From Sternotherus odoratus (taxonomy: Eukaryota; Chordata; Testudines; Kinosternidae), in contig JAVMKO010000004.1 in the NCBI GenBank assembly GCA_032164245.1, forward strand, positions 34,449,626 to 34,513,625: a stretch of DNA of 64,000 nucleotides, read 5' to 3'. Below are positions 1 to 12,395 of this stretch, one piece after another. Numbering within the stretch: position 1 is the first letter of the stretch; each line of letters begins with the position of its first letter. The notes under the pieces were generated by a model, which ran no database searches, was not told the DNA's origin, and worked only from the letters and a program-made list of their open reading frames with translations. The position numbers and the translations under genes were made by a program.

Positions 1-1344
1 TTGAACGAGGATGACTTCTGCTTACATAATACTTTATACATTCATTAATTTACTGGGTAATGGTCTCAAGTGAATCTTGTTACAATCTTCAGGGCTCACG
101 AGTGTTTTAAATCACAGTAATGTCATGTAATTTCCAAATGAAATCACTAACCCCAAATCTTTTTTAAAGTGAAGCAAACAACATAATTTGCCATCCTAAT
201 AGGATATGTACAAATGCATGCTTGCTTTCCATGCATGCCCTCAAAGCAGAATGCTGTAACATATGTTTTTGGGTTGTTTTTAAGAATGCTAATTCACAGT
301 GTTTGCTTCTATGCAGAAATGGTTACATCTGGATATTAAAGTGTGGCTAGAGGGAGTGTGCTTAAGACTGAATGGAATGTGTTGACCTTGCATTTGTCTG
401 TGGAATCACTTGTGCTTTATTTCTTTCCTTCATCTCGTGGAACAGAGGAACAGGCAGAATTACTTTCAGAATTACGAATTAGTTGAAACTGTTTTTAGTT
501 GTTTTTCCAAGATTTCCTGTATAACCACCCACTCTCACACACTTTATTTGTTATGGGTCTTGGGTCAGGGGACCTTCTTTTTGGTTCTGTGTATGTGCAG
601 AGCCTAGCACAACAAGTAAAGTAAGGCTCTTCTGTGATAAAGTGGATCCATTGACTTTAATGGGATCATTCACAGAATAAAATGGCAACCAACATGGCTA
701 ACAGTATCCGAATCTGACCCACTGTTTGTAATGGCAGATTTCAGGAAAACAGATACTCTGCTTTATACAAAATCCATACCCTTTAAGGCAGTGAATGGAG
801 TTTTGATTGGTAAACTTGTTTATAGTGGAGAGGGTATAAAAGTCCAAATGTATTATAATGTATATTTTTGTAGTTTTTTTTAAATTTCAGTGTCTGATTC
901 TAGTTTTGTGTCATACTCTGAATTCTATTCTGTGGATGGTCTAGTGCTTTTTGCAGCCAGGGCTTTTGGAACTGACCATTTTTGTAAACCTTTTCTGATC
1001 ATCACTTAACTTAAAACTTTTGTATCCAAAACTAATTTTCAAGTAGTTGTACATTGGAATTGTAAACTTCTGTGTTGTGTATAGTTGTGGGTTGAATGCT
1101 GAGTAATTTACTTAAACCCTTATGTATTTCTCTGTTTTGGTCAATTTCTCATTCTTGACCACTCATATTTATCTGAGCAAAAAATAAAATGTATATGCAC
1201 AAAAATATAGTTCATATTTTCTCCCAAGTATCACAAACTCCTCTACAAAGTTTAATTAAGCATCACAGTACCCCAGGTCGTCGTCATCTTGATCCTCAGA
1301 TATGTCCAGACCAGATCAGGTCTGGACTGAGGTAGTCAGTACCC

Positions 1345-1850
1345 CTCTGAGGTAGGCATGATGGTGAAGCTTGCTTCAGTAGCCAATTTTTCTCTTTAAG
1401 AACCACACCGAGTGCCTTAAAGACTAACTAAAGTATTGAAGCATAAGCTTTTGTGGGCTGATACCCACTTCGTCGGATGTTAGTCTTTAAGGTGCCACAG
1501 GACTCTTTGTTACCTCTGTTATTCCAGACTAACATGGCTACCTCTCTGATTCTTGACACAGAGAGTGGTGGGCAGAATAGCCCATCCCCTCATTTTTCCC
1601 ACCAATTATCACTGGTTACCCACCAACCAATTTTGGTTCACTGATTTCTGGTTTACTAAGCATGATGTTGACACAGTCCTTGAGTTATAGCAGGAAGCCT
1701 TTTTTATTTGGACTAATTCAGTCTTTTTGTCTCCCTTTCCTATCTTTTCCCATCAGCATTTGTTGTTATAGGTTATTGTGATATCTTATCAACATACACT
1801 CACTTTTACAGTTGTGATCACAATTAGGGTAAATTGGTAAGCCCAATTGC
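1345..1850. repeat. Unnamed dispersed repeat, copy 1 (interrupted)
   Basis: It is related over about 400 bp to 25710-26135: shared text includes gcatgatggtgaagcttgct, gggcagaatagcccat, aattttggtt, ttcccatcagc and ttattgtgat. The inverted Penelope-type unit at 1410-1554 interrupts it. I see no coding, no clear terminal repeats and no family name. Confidence 0.65.
1410..1554. mobile_element. Inverted Penelope-type terminal unit (copy A)
   Basis: The arms gtgccttaaagactaac (1412-1428) and its complement (about 1479-1496) face each other. The complement strand between them has the same hammerhead-like block (CCGACGA, GTGGG / CCCAC, then AAAA in place of GAAA). The right part ends with gactaacatggctacctct. 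It is inserted inside an unnamed dispersed repeat whose uninterrupted relative is at 25710-26135. I could not place a clear target duplication. Confidence 0.7.
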
Positions 1851-2029
1851 CCCCCCCCCAAGATAACGAATCTGAGTGTAGTGTATCACAGCTTGCTTTA
1901 GTTCAGTTGCAACCTGATTCAGAGACTCTGCAATGTTGGAGCAAATGATTCTGTCTATCATTCAATGATCTATATGATATAGATTGGAGGATATGTGCTA
2001 ATAATAATAGAGCCCCAGTTTTCCTGGAT

Positions 2030-3255
2030 GTGATAGCTGACAGATTTTTTTCATAAATAATGGCGGAATCAACAAGATGTGATGACATTTTAGAACTGGT
2101 TGTAGGGGAAAACCTTGGTTCAAGTGATCATGAGCTAATTCAATTTAAACTAAATGGGAGGATAAAACATAGATCTGCAACTAAGGTACTTGATTTCAAA
2201 AGGGCAAACTTAAAAAAAAAAGGGAATTAGGGAAGTGGACTGGTCTGAAGAACTCTAGTATCTGTGGAGAAGGCTTAGAGTTACTTTAAATCATAGTTGC
2301 AGAAGCTATCTCAGGCCTGCATCCCAAGCGAGGGGAAAAAATTGCAGGGATGGATTTCAGACCAAGTTAGATGAGTAAGAATCTCAAACAGGTGATTAAG
2401 AGAGAGCCTACAAAGAATAGAAGATGGGATGGATCAGCAAAGAAAGCTACTTCTTGGAGCTTAGAAAGTTTAGAGATAAAGTGAGAAATGCCAAAAGCCA
2501 AGCAGAGTTGAACCTTTCAAAGGAAGTAAGGAAAGAAGAAGTGAGACCGCTAAGCATTGAGGATGGGGTGGAGATTAAATATAATCTAGACATGGCCCAA
2601 CACCTAAACAAATACATTGTCTCAGTTTATAATAAGGGTAATGAAGAGCCTGGGGGTAGTGGTAGGGTGGCTATTGGGAATGAATATACGGAAGCAGAAA
2701 TTACAACATCCGAGGTGGAAGTCAAATTCAAACACCTTAATGGGTCTAAATCAGGGGCCTGGACAATCTCCATTCAAAAATATTAAAGAAACTGGCAGAT
2801 GAAACTGCAAGGCCAATCACAAGGATTTGTACTGAATCTGTAAACTTGGGGGTCGCACCCTATGGCTAGAGAATTGCTAATATGGTTTCTGTTTTTAAGA
2901 AGGGGGGGGGGGAAATGTGATCTGGGAAACTACAGTTCTGTTAGTTTGACGTTAACTGTATGCAAGTTCTTGTAACAAATTTTGAAAGGGAAAGTAATTA
3001 AGGACACACAGGTAAATGGTAACTGGGATAAAATACAACGTGGGTTTACAAAAGGTACATCATGCCAGACCAACCTGATCTTCTTTGAGAAGATAACTGA
3101 TTTTTTTTAGAGAAAGGAAAGGTACTAGATCTAATCTATCTGGATTTCAGTAATGCATTTGATACAGTTCCACATGGGAAACTATTAGTTAAATTGGAGA
3201 AGATGTGATTAATATGAGAACTGAAAGGTGGATAAGGAACTGGTTAAAGGGCAGA
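2030..3255 (+). mobile_element. CR1-type LINE, decayed ORF2 fragment
   Basis: Translating across frames gives CR1 features in order: endonuclease end (ADRFF, then MAESTRCDDILELVVGENL, SSDHELIQF), a linker (2424-2786, 120 open codons), and reverse transcriptase text with QRGFTKGTSCQTNL and DLIYLDFSNAFDTVPHGKLL near 3040-3200. Stops and frameshifts occur between them, and a G run near 2900 sits at one break. It is 5' and 3' truncated. Confidence 0.8.
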
Positions 3256-5542
3256 CTACAGTGGTCATGCTGGAAGGTGAACTCTCAGGGTTTATGCTTG
3301 CCAAGGATTTTCCAATGCTGAAGGAATCCTTAGGAGCTTGTTTATGGCAATTTTGAAAGGAGCAAGGAGGGTAAGCACCTGGTCCTTTGTGCTGATTTCA
3401 AAAGGTCTGAGCATTAATTCACTTTCGTCCCTTAAATCTCTGATGCTCGGGGATAAGCAGATCTTCACCTTGCTGGGATACAATATTCTGTATAGTGAGC
3501 CAGGTTGGCTTGTCCCACTTAGCATGTGTGAAATGTGTATGTATTCTGCATATTTACAAGTCTTTTCTCCCCTCCAATGTGGATCCTCTCTACTCTTCTG
3601 AATTTTCCTTTCTTTTCTCCCTACCCACTTAAGATCTTCACAATGGGGTCCAACCCATCCTCCCAGCTAAAGTAGGTTAGTCACAGCCACCTTTGGAGCT
3701 GCTTAATGTTGCTACTGAATTATTACAGATAGTCACTGAAAGGAGGAAGATTTCAATTCTGAGTTGGCTGCATTAGTAGCCCTCTCACCACCACCTAGTA
3801 ACTTACCAAAGATGACAAAGTACCAAATCTCAGATTGGTATCCCTCATATAGAAGAGTATTTTTCAACCTCTCTAGACTTCTGGGCTGACTCTATGGTTT
3901 TGAATTTGCAGTCGCAACATATTACTTGTTTAAAATGACTTTTCAGATTTTTGAGAAACCTCCAGTGCGGTCTTTTATTTTGTCATGGTACTTTCGGCTT
4001 TATATCATCTACCACTTTCCTCTTATGTACCACATATCTGTAATTAAATTGAATCATTTTATGTTTTTCAGCATTACATTTAATTGCACACATTAGTCCA
4101 GTTATGTTTTTAGATCCAAATCTCTGAATTTTGGTTAGCATTTATCTGTTTAGTTCTCTCCTAATTCTGTGTCTGCAAGTTGGTTTCTCTGTTTACATAC
4201 TGTAGGTAACAATCATGTAGATTCCCACTGAACTGAAATGCACCAACCTCTCTGAAATTTTTTTTTCCGTCTTTTCAACTCTGATCCATTGTCTAGTTTC
4301 AGATATAACTTACACAAACGCAGGTAGCTGGCTAGCTATCATTTTGAGGTGAAATCCTGGCCATATTGAAATCTATGACGGTCTGGCCCCGCCACAGCTC
4401 CCAGTGTCTGAGATTAAGAATGAATTCTTCAGTAATTGGCACTAATTTGCTCTACATTAAAAATATCCAGAATTTAAAATGCAGCTACTTTTGAAATGAT
4501 TGTTTAAAAAGGGTGCTATTAAGGTTCCATATTATTGACAGATAAAATATATGCTTGAAAAATAAAGAGAATCTTTAGCTGCCGGCATTGCAAACTCAAC
4601 CTGAGATTTGGAAATCAAGCTGGGTTCTCTTGGGCTTAATTCATCCACAGTTTGTTTGTTTTTTAAAAAAGTCTGCAGTTGGAATTTAGTTACAAATTCT
4701 GAGGATGCTCAAGGCAGAGAAAGGCATGGGTGAGCCAGACTCATCAGCTCTACAGAAGTGGAAAAAACTGTAACTATGTGTATTTGTATGTAAAATAAGC
4801 AGGTAAGATTGTGAAGCAGATCTGTCAGATAAGAATGTGGCATGTCCATATAATCTTTTCTTAACAATTGCATTCTGATTTGCAGAATTTATTAGTAATA
4901 CCGTAGTTACACTAAAGGTTTGCCTCTCACCCTGTCTTTGCCATTACATTGTCAGAATAATGGGCAACCTTTTTCTTTCTTACTATGAATCTATGGCCAA
5001 CCTTAAGCAAGGTGTCTTAGACTTGAGTGGTTTGGAAATAAAGGAGCTATGGTGTCCTATTTTTATTTTAGTTTTTAGTTTTACTATAAGTTCTGTGTGT
5101 ATAGTCTCATTTGGGAGAAAAATATTTCCTGTGTGCTACAAATTTTGGAAATGCAATTCCTTCTCCTTCTCCCCACCTTTTCCCTCTGTTGTACCTCCTA
5201 CCAGCTTCTGCTCAGTTCTGTAGACATGTTCCAGCAAATGTCAGACTATTCATGAAGGACTATAAATTGTGTACACAATCCCTACAGTAGATTAGTGCTC
5301 ATGTTAGCTGAGTGAACTTGCAATATTATGGTTACAGGGGATTTAAGGGTATTACATTCCTGTGCAAACAGTACATAAAAGTTCTTCAGAGATTTTTCCA
5401 TATAACCAAAAAGTAAAATGTGGTTTGTGCTTTTGTAATAAACACAATTTCTAATTTGGGTGAGCATTTATGATTAGAGATGAAGTTAAAACCTATGGCA
5501 CTTTCATGTGGATATTTCTCCTCCAGTGAATTTGTCATTTTA

Positions 5543-5785
5543 AGAATCAGAGAGGTAGCCGTGTTAGTCTGGAATAGCAGAGGTAACAAAGAGTCCTGTG
5601 GCACCTTAAAGACTAACTATAAAGTTTTGAAGCATAAGCTTTCGTGGGCTAACACCCACAAAGCATAAGCTTTCGTGGGTTAATACCCACTGCTTGCATC
5701 CGACGAAGTGGGTATTAGCCCACGAAAGCTTATGCTTCAAAACTTTATAGTTAGTCTTTAAGGTGCCACAGGACTCTTTCTTACC
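5543..5785. mobile_element. Inverted Penelope-type terminal unit (copy B) with target duplication
   Basis: The insertion is flanked by TTTGTCATTTTA (5531-5542) and TTTGTCATCTTA (5786-5797), a 12-bp duplication with one mismatch. Inside are two copies of one terminal unit facing opposite ways: 5591-5658 pairs with 5708-5776 almost perfectly. The unit contains agactaacacggctacctct at its outer end and cccacgaaagcttatgc at its inner end. The same outer end is joined to the Penelope-like element at 47562. It could form a long hairpin in the AFG2A transcript. Confidence 0.8.
5700..5737 (+). ncRNA. Hammerhead-ribozyme-like core (degenerate)
   Basis: The order of parts is that of a hammerhead core: CCGACGA (canonical CUGANGA, with U4 changed to C), a 5-bp stem II GTGGG / CCCAC with a short loop, GAAA, then a short stem III GC-TTAT-GC followed by T-T. 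Hammerhead motifs are known in the terminal repeats of Penelope-like retroelements. The U4 change probably abolishes or weakens self-cleavage. I cannot see a good stem I. Confidence 0.45.
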
Positions 5786-5839
5786 TTTGTCATCTTAGTT
5801 ATCCACATGGTGGCATTAAAAAAAATTCCTTGGATGATA

Positions 5840-6215
5840 TAGACTCATAGACTTTAAGGTCAGAAGGGACCATTATGATCATCTAGTCTGACCTCCTGCA
5901 CAATGCAGGCCACAGAATTTTACCCACCCATTCCTGCAATATACCTCTCACCTATATCTGCGCTATTGAAGTCCTCAACTCTTGGTTTAAGGACTTCAAA
6001 GTACAGAGAATCCTCCAGCAAGTGACCCATGCCCCCTGCTACAGAGGAAGGCGAAAAACCTCCAGGGCCTCTGCCAATTTGCCCTGGAGGAAAATTCCTT
6101 CCCGACCCCAAATATGGCGATCAGCTGAACCCTGAGCACGTGGGCAAGACTCACCAGCCAGACACCCAGGAAAGAATTCTCTGTAGTATCTTAGATCCCC
6201 TACTTTTAAAAGATT
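5840..6215 (-). mobile_element. CR1 LINE 3' end, minus orientation
   Basis: The sequence catagactttaaggtcaga and gggaccattatgatcatcta is the complement of the CR1 3' end widely seen in turtles and birds. It runs on through ctcctgcacaatgcaggcca into 3' UTR and coding-related sequence. Open frames across it are not genes. Confidence 0.75.
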
Positions 6216-7317
6216 CAACAAGTTTTGGTTGATTTCTTTAATTTGCATCTGTCGTGGTTAGTCAGTTGTCCCAGCACTGTGGTCTGTGGAACACTAACTG
6301 ATGATCACCTGGTTCTGCCTTTCCTCTGTTTTCTGCTGTTAAATTGACAGTTAAAAATGCTTAAAATACTTAATTGTGTGTTTTCATATCCGCAGTTGCC
6401 ACGTGAATGTTACGTGATCACAAAACGGAGAGAAAGGTGGTTGCTAGATTTGAAAATGGGATGAAAAGTTGTCTGCGTGATTGTGAATAGGAGAGAGAGA
6501 GTCTTTGTTTCTGTTTTCTGTGTTTTCTATGTTAGTGTGTAATAAGCATAGATTCTGACAAAATTTAGCTGTCTGAGAATATTTATTCTTGCGCTCATCT
6601 ACGTGCAATCATAATGTAATGTGCTGACATCTAACCATAGCTGTGAACCAGAATACCTTAAGGATAAACAATGCTACCTGCATCATAGTTTTGTAAGGGA
6701 CGGAAAAGAAAGCAGCTGTACTATGAAAAATTGTACAACCTACTTTTTTCCTTTGTCCTCTTTCCTTCCTCTGTCCTTAGACAGACAGGATGAATTTGTG
6801 AGGGACAACACAATGTTGGGGAGTGGAACAAATTGTTTTTTTCCATATACTCATGTTTTTGTTTTTTAGTTTATTTCAGATTTTTCCATTTATGCCAGTT
6901 TGAGAAGCAGTGTTCCTCTCCATGGAATATACTCTCTTTATGTCCACCTACTTAAGTCCCTAGTGTGCATAGAGTACAGTGCTAGAAACCAATCCTGCAA
7001 CCCTTACTCAAAATAGGTATGTCTTACTTATGCAAGTAGTCCTATTAACTACCTGGAAAGCTAACTCAATTTTGTTGTATTTTTGTGTTTTACTTTATTT
7101 CAGAAGGACTACTTCCTTGAGTAAGGAATTCGGGTCTGTTAGCGGGCTGCAGGAATGGCACTTCATTAGTCAGAATTAATAAAATCTGACTACTCATTAA
7201 TCCACTGAAAGTTGATGACATCTGAATAGGGTCAAGTAAAACTGATACATAAATGTGCTCTCAGAGCCAGTTTACATTAGAGGATAAAGACTTTATCTGA
7301 CTCAAAACAGACGAGAC

Positions 7318-7682
7318 CAGTGGTTTTCAAACTGTGCCTCAGGACCCCTTTTTAATTAGGTTGCCAGGGCTGGCTTAGATTTACTGGGGCTAGGGGCCGA
7401 AGCCAAAGACCGAGCCCCACTGTCTGGGGCCGAAGCTGAGGGCTTCAGCCTCGGGCAGTGGGACTGAGATTACAGGCGCTGTTACTGGAGCTGAAGCCTT
7501 GGGCTTTGACTCTTCTCCTCCGGGCACTGGGGCTTTGCATCCTCCTTCCCCCCACTACTGCCACCTGGTGTGGCAGGGCTTGGGCAGGCTCAGACTTCAG
7601 TTCCCCCTCGTGAGGTTGTGTAGTAATTTTTTTTGGGGGGGTCAGAATGGGGTTGTGGTGCAGTGAAGTCTGAGAACCCCTG
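7318..7682. mobile_element. hAT-type MITE
   Basis: The ends CAGTGGTTTTCAAAC and the complement of CAGGGGTTCTCAGAC form an inverted repeat of the hAT type. The interior holds repeated gaagc-rich, imperfect units. Flanking duplications are no longer clear. Confidence 0.65.
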
Positions 7683-9849
7683 GGTTAAACAAATCCTATG
7701 AAGGGGCTCATCTGCAGAGACCAAATGGGTCTTTCGGATGAGCAAATATTGAATGTTCACTATTTTCTGAGACAGTATTAAAAAGTGCATGGATTAAGAG
7801 TTCTAAACTTTATACCTCCACAGCAAGAAACTTGGTATACCACTGTGGGGGTATTTTGCAAAAAAAATTCTAGCAGGGTGTATTGTGTATTACCTTAGAT
7901 TCCTTACATTAAATACATGTTTTCCATGGCTCAAAGTTGGGATGTTTTTTTTCCCCCCCTCCAGGGAGGCTGTTGGCTGTATTCTTCCCTAGTTAATAAG
8001 TCTCTTCTCCCTCCCCCCCCCCCCCCACTCCCCTTTTGGGCAGGAGTCATTGGGAAGAACAGGAAAGAAAGATTATGATAACAAGAGGAAACAGGAAGAA
8101 TCATGCTCTCATTTTTCAATCTGTTTTTTATTATTGTTTAAATGTAAAACGTTGTTTCAATTAAATACTGACCTGTGTGTTGGCAGGTACACACACATGC
8201 TTTAATGAATTCAGGCTTTGTTTGGAGAGCTGTGACCTTTTTATCCCTGTTCTGGATCAGAGCTGCTGCATTTCAAACACACTACTGATCACTGAAACGT
8301 CACTCTGATACAGTTAACAGCACGGGCAGAGCTTGACTTTACACTGGCACTGACCGTACAGAAGAATGATGTCCCGTTTGGACATTTTTATGTTGTTATG
8401 ACTAAAAATCGAATTATCCCTTTAAAAATGAAAAAGATAACCATGATATAGTTACAAACTTCATCAAATGGGCGTTTGTGGTAAAATGTGTAGCTGATGG
8501 TAAATATATTCATACCCGAAAAACAGAGATCTGGATCAATTATTTCTTTTCTTTTATGACGTAACTTTATCTAAAGCTGTGATTTATTAATTTATTTTAA
8601 ATCACTGATGCCTTGTGAATAATCATCATAAATGCTTGGGATCAAATGTAAAACATAAGATTAAAACACCGAAAGAGAAACGCGTCAATCATAACTGCAA
8701 TAACATAGTGTATTTAACCTATTTGGTGGTGGTGGTTTTTCTGTTTGCGCATGTGGCTGTGGAATTACAAAATTGTGTGATTGAAATGCTGTCCTTTTAT
8801 GTAATAGTTCTTTTTAAAAATAATAGAAGGAAAGAGAAAAAAGAAAAAGAAACACATATACACAAACAAACAAACAAACCTTCTGAAATCCTTTTAGTGA
8901 TGTTGAAGTTAGTAGCATTTTTCACTTCTCTTCTGGCAACTAGCTTTGCAATTTCCTATTTGACCTCATGGACTGTTTTTATTTATGTATCCTGTTAGTT
9001 CTAAATGTTCCACATTTGGGTAAAACCTGAACTACAAACATTTTTTTATTGTATTAAAGAGCTTGTGTATTGAATGCAGGTGTTCATGCTCTGTAATAAT
9101 TGGCAGTTTATGGAGATATACCAGCTGTACTGATCCACAGGGGAGATATTAGATCTATTCACACATTGCATATATTGTAGGAAATTTGGAATTCCTGTAA
9201 TTGTCAGAAATCTTGTATGTCCAAGTTCATAAGTGCTCCCATAGAAAATATACAGTGATACTCTGACACTAAAGCCATTTTTATTTCAGAAACAACTTAT
9301 CATTATTGTGCTTTCTTGCAGTGTTAATTGACATTTTGTTCAGTTAGCATAGGGGAAAAAATTATTTGTCTGTTTGTTTGCATAGCTCATTTGTGTCAGA
9401 CTGGTACCACATGTTTTTGTACATCAGTTAAATTCTATTACATTCAAGATTTATTTTAATATAGTCAAATTTATAGTATGTAAAGCAAGTTTGGAAATAA
9501 AGGCAGGAAGAACAAAATGGGAGTAAATCCTGAAAGAAACAAACTGAAGGGTAAGGAAAGCTAAGGTGCTTTTGGGCAGCATAGTGTCACTTCACAGGAA
9601 AAGATGTTGATAGTCCTCACCATATGGAATGGTGAGATCCCACATAGAATAGTGTTTAGTGCTGGGTACTGCTTCTTCGGGTGGCACATGACCAGGATTC
9701 ATCACCAAATGTAGATCATTGGCCTCCTTGGTCTGGGCCAGGTAGCAATAGGGAGTGTGACGTGAAGGCTGATTCATGCCACTCTAGGTGCTTCTGTACT
9801 CAGAAAGATATTGATAAATCAAAAAAGGGGGGAAAACAGAGCTTCAGAT

Positions 9850-10130
9850 GACTGAGTTATAGGGAAAGACTGTAGAAATATTGTATGAATGGTTTGGCTA
9901 AACAGAGGGGAACTAGGATGGCTATAAGTGTTTGAAAGGTATGAATGCGTTGGAGGGAGAGGCATTATTCATGGTAGTTCAAGACAATATGAAGAATAAT
10001 GTGGAAAATGTGTTGAATATGAAGAAAAACCTTCTAATGCTGAAATTTTATTAGACAGTGAAAGCTTTCCGTGAAAGCAGCAGAAATCTCATCACTTTAA
10101 ATCCTATTAAAGTTGATTAGGCAAAGAGAG
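9850..10130 (+). mobile_element. Possible CR1/L2 3' UTR remnant
   Basis: Phrases such as gaagaaaaaccttctaatgc and gggagaggcattattc follow the order of CR1 3' UTR text, but divergence is high. Confidence 0.35.
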
Positions 10131-10551
10131 GCACTTGGGGTCCAATCCTGCATTGGCAGGAGAATAGACAAGGCAGCCAATCTTACTTGAATTGGTGGTT
10201 CCTATATAATACCTATGGTAGATATTTGTATTTTTTTTCTCTCATTAAAAAGTGGCTATTTTCTTGTCACTTCCCATCTCCACCTTGTAATGATTTTCCT
10301 GGGAATTATGGCTATTTCATTCTCTCTCGGAGCTGATCTGTTCTACGTGTATATGTGGTCATAAAATCCCCTTTGCCCTTCATCAGAAATATTTGTTTTG
10401 TTCTCTGAACTAGCCAGAGCCTGGTTTTGGGACGTTCTGTTTGAAGATCATTTCCTTGCCAATGCTGCAATCTTTTGTACGTTAATCTGTTGTACGTTCT
10501 GCATTTATGGGAAACAGGATGAAGTCAACATGTGTTTGGTTTTCTTTGTAG

Positions 10552-10706
10552 GTTTGTGTGCTTTGCGGAGAGCACTGGGAGAACAAGCTAACCCGTTAGA
10601 TAGCGAGGTGGCTGGGTCAGTGATGATTACGCTCAATGACTTCCTGCAGGGGATGAATGATGTCAGGCCCAGCGCCATGAGGGAGGTGGCTATTGATGTG
10701 CCAAAG
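10552..10706 (+). CDS. AFG2A: AFG2A (SPATA5) internal exon, end of first AAA+ module and linker
   Basis: AFG2A is an AAA+ ATPase of the CDC48/AFG2 family that acts with AFG2B in late 60S ribosome maturation and in replisome turnover. This 155-bp exon follows the acceptor tttctttgtag and ends at AAG before gtaagt. It encodes [11 protein letters not shown] near the start, then a stretch ending [13 protein letters not shown], which in this family is the tail of the first ATPase module and the linker to the second. The first codon is split: its first base must come from an exon outside the window. The downstream junction is in phase 0 and reads directly into the next exon. The frame stays open past the donor, but that part is intronic. 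Recognition is by family resemblance, not by alignment. Confidence 0.93.
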
Positions 10707-10838
10707 GTAAGTCATGTTCCACAGAACACTAGAAACATTGTTAAAGCTAAATGCTGTGAAGTCTTAGTGAGACTTTGAAGAGCCTTGTCTGCAAAGATTC
10801 ATTTTAGAAAATAGAGGTCTCCACTAAATGTTCTGCGT

Positions 10839-10865
10839 CTTTTTTTTTTTTTTTTTTTTTTTTTT
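10839..10865. repeat. Poly-T tract
   Basis: About 27 consecutive T. It could be a relic of a retroposed minus-strand tail or simple slippage; nothing recognisable adjoins it. Confidence 0.9.
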
Positions 10866-11005
10866 GGACGTGTCAGATTTGTGGTTTTTTGCTGACCTTT
10901 GTTGTTCAGTGGGAAAACAGGCACTGAATAGGTCTGTATGTTAGAGCCACTACTGTTGCAGCAACTAATTCAGTTAGAAACAGAGCATTGACATTTGCCA
11001 AAATA

Positions 11006-11195
11006 TGCTGAACCTTCGCAAGAACGTGGAGTTTGGGGTCCATGCGTGGGACCATGTTAATGTGGGGATCGCATTATAGCGGGGACTGTGTTACCATGGA
11101 TTCCAAATAAAGTAACTAAATTTGGGATCCATGGCCGTGGCACGCTATATGCGAATTCGTGCTATACAGACGTGCGTTCTAGCGAGGGTTCGCTG
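11006..11195. mobile_element. Tigger-like (Tc/mariner) MITE
   Basis: This 190-bp sequence has the inverted ends GCTGAACCTTCGCAAGAACG and the complement of CAGCGAACCCTCGCTAGAAC, flanked by TA. The ends resemble Tigger-group elements. No coding capacity. Confidence 0.65.
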
Positions 11196-12202
11196 TATAT
11201 TGAAAAAAGGCTATGAAAAGGTTTGTGTGATAGTATGGAGCATAGCTGATAAAGTGTCTAGTTTAACAAGATCTGAATCACTGAAAGCATAGGGACAAAT
11301 TCTGCTGACAGTCATAATTCTGCAATCTCATTGGCTTCAGAGAAATTGCAGAGGTTTAATTAAGAGCAGAATCTGACCTCCTGTGTGAGTCCTTACTGGT
11401 CAGCAGTGATCACTTCCGAAGTGATCAATTTGTCTGCATAACTGTGTGTGAATATGCTACTCGTTAATCTGAAAAATTAGTTACTTTTTGGAAAAGATAT
11501 ACATCTACCACCTTTTGTCAAAAAAAATTCAATTTATATTGAAAAGGAAGATCCTTGATCTTGAAAGGCTTACAATCTGTTGAGATAACCAGATAAGTCA
11601 ATGTTTTAATAAGCCCTGTCTTATTTGAGACAAACAACATGTGCCCCAAAACCCCCAAACCACATTACTTAAGTCTAATTATCAAAATTAACTTGTCCAC
11701 TCGCTTCTAGGGGAAGATGGTGTGTGAATGGACAGATAAACAAAAGGAGTGTGTATCCTACATTTCTATATTGTTAATATTGGCAAAATAAATATTTGTG
11801 CTTTATATTAAGAAAATTCCAGAAAAGGGGGGGATTTAAATCAACTCCAAGTTTAAAAAAAACAAAAAAAAAACCCCGAAGAAAATTAAGCATCATTTCA
11901 CAAAGATGAATCAACAGGGAATTCAGTCACATAGTAGGTGGTTATTCCCAAACTATAGTAATAAGAAATCAGAAAAGTGAATGGTACACTTCATTTAGTA
12001 GCCTATTCGTGTATTCTGCACTATGGGCCAAACCTGGCTTTGTTATGCTATTGAAGTCAGTGGAATTACTCTAGGATTTACACTAGAGATATTCAGGATT
12101 AATATGTCTGAAATCAAGAGGAGAATCTGGTCCTGTCTTTTTCACTTACACCTAAATAGCTCCCGTTACCATACTAATATCCGAATGCCTCAGAATGTAT
12201 TT

Positions 12203-12395
12203 ATCCTCAAAGTACTGTGAGGTAAGGAGGTACTATTATCCCCATTTTACAGCTGGATAATTGAAGCACAGAGAGAGAACAAATGAGGTGCCCAAAGTCA
12301 CACAGGAAGTCTGTGTCGTAACAAGGAAGTATACCCAGGTCTCCTGTGTCCCAAGCTAGTGGCTTAGCCACTAGAGTCTAAACTGTTGTTCTTCT
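12203..12395 (-). mobile_element. MIR SINE remnant
   Basis: actattatccccattttaca then caaatgaggtgcccaaagtc, cacacagg and cccaggtctcc is the complement of a MIR core and tRNA-related part. It is ancient and shared across amniotes. Confidence 0.7.

Larger units (their letters stand above)
1..10551 (+). other. AFG2A: AFG2A intron (partial, 5' end outside window)
   Basis: At least 10.5 kb of intron precede the first visible exon. Recognisable repeats are listed separately (about 1345-1850, 2030-3255, 5543-5785, 5840-6215, 7318-7682, 9850-10130). In the rest (1-1340, 3260-5540, 6240-7315, 7685-9845, 10135-10551) I see no exon-like motif, only AT-rich sequence with short open frames that look random and homopolymer runs such as the C tract near 8005-8028. 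The AT-rich text may hide repeats too decayed to recognise by eye. Confidence 0.75.

Noticed and set aside
1396..1560. First read as a tRNA-derived SINE
   Set aside because: No tRNA-like A and B boxes in proper spacing; the same outer end is joined to a Penelope-like element, and the inverted structure with a hammerhead-like block fits that group better.
5920..6248. Three overlapping frames of 60-70 codons
   Set aside because: They lie in a CR1 3' end on the wrong strand or frame.
8615..8998. 127-codon frame with hydrophobic stretches
   Set aside because: AT-rich random-looking text with a low-complexity Lys-rich part; no splice or domain support.
10398..10778. 126-codon frame as a single exon
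   Set aside because: Only 10552-10706 resembles AFG2A and is bounded by AG and GT; the rest is intron read-through.
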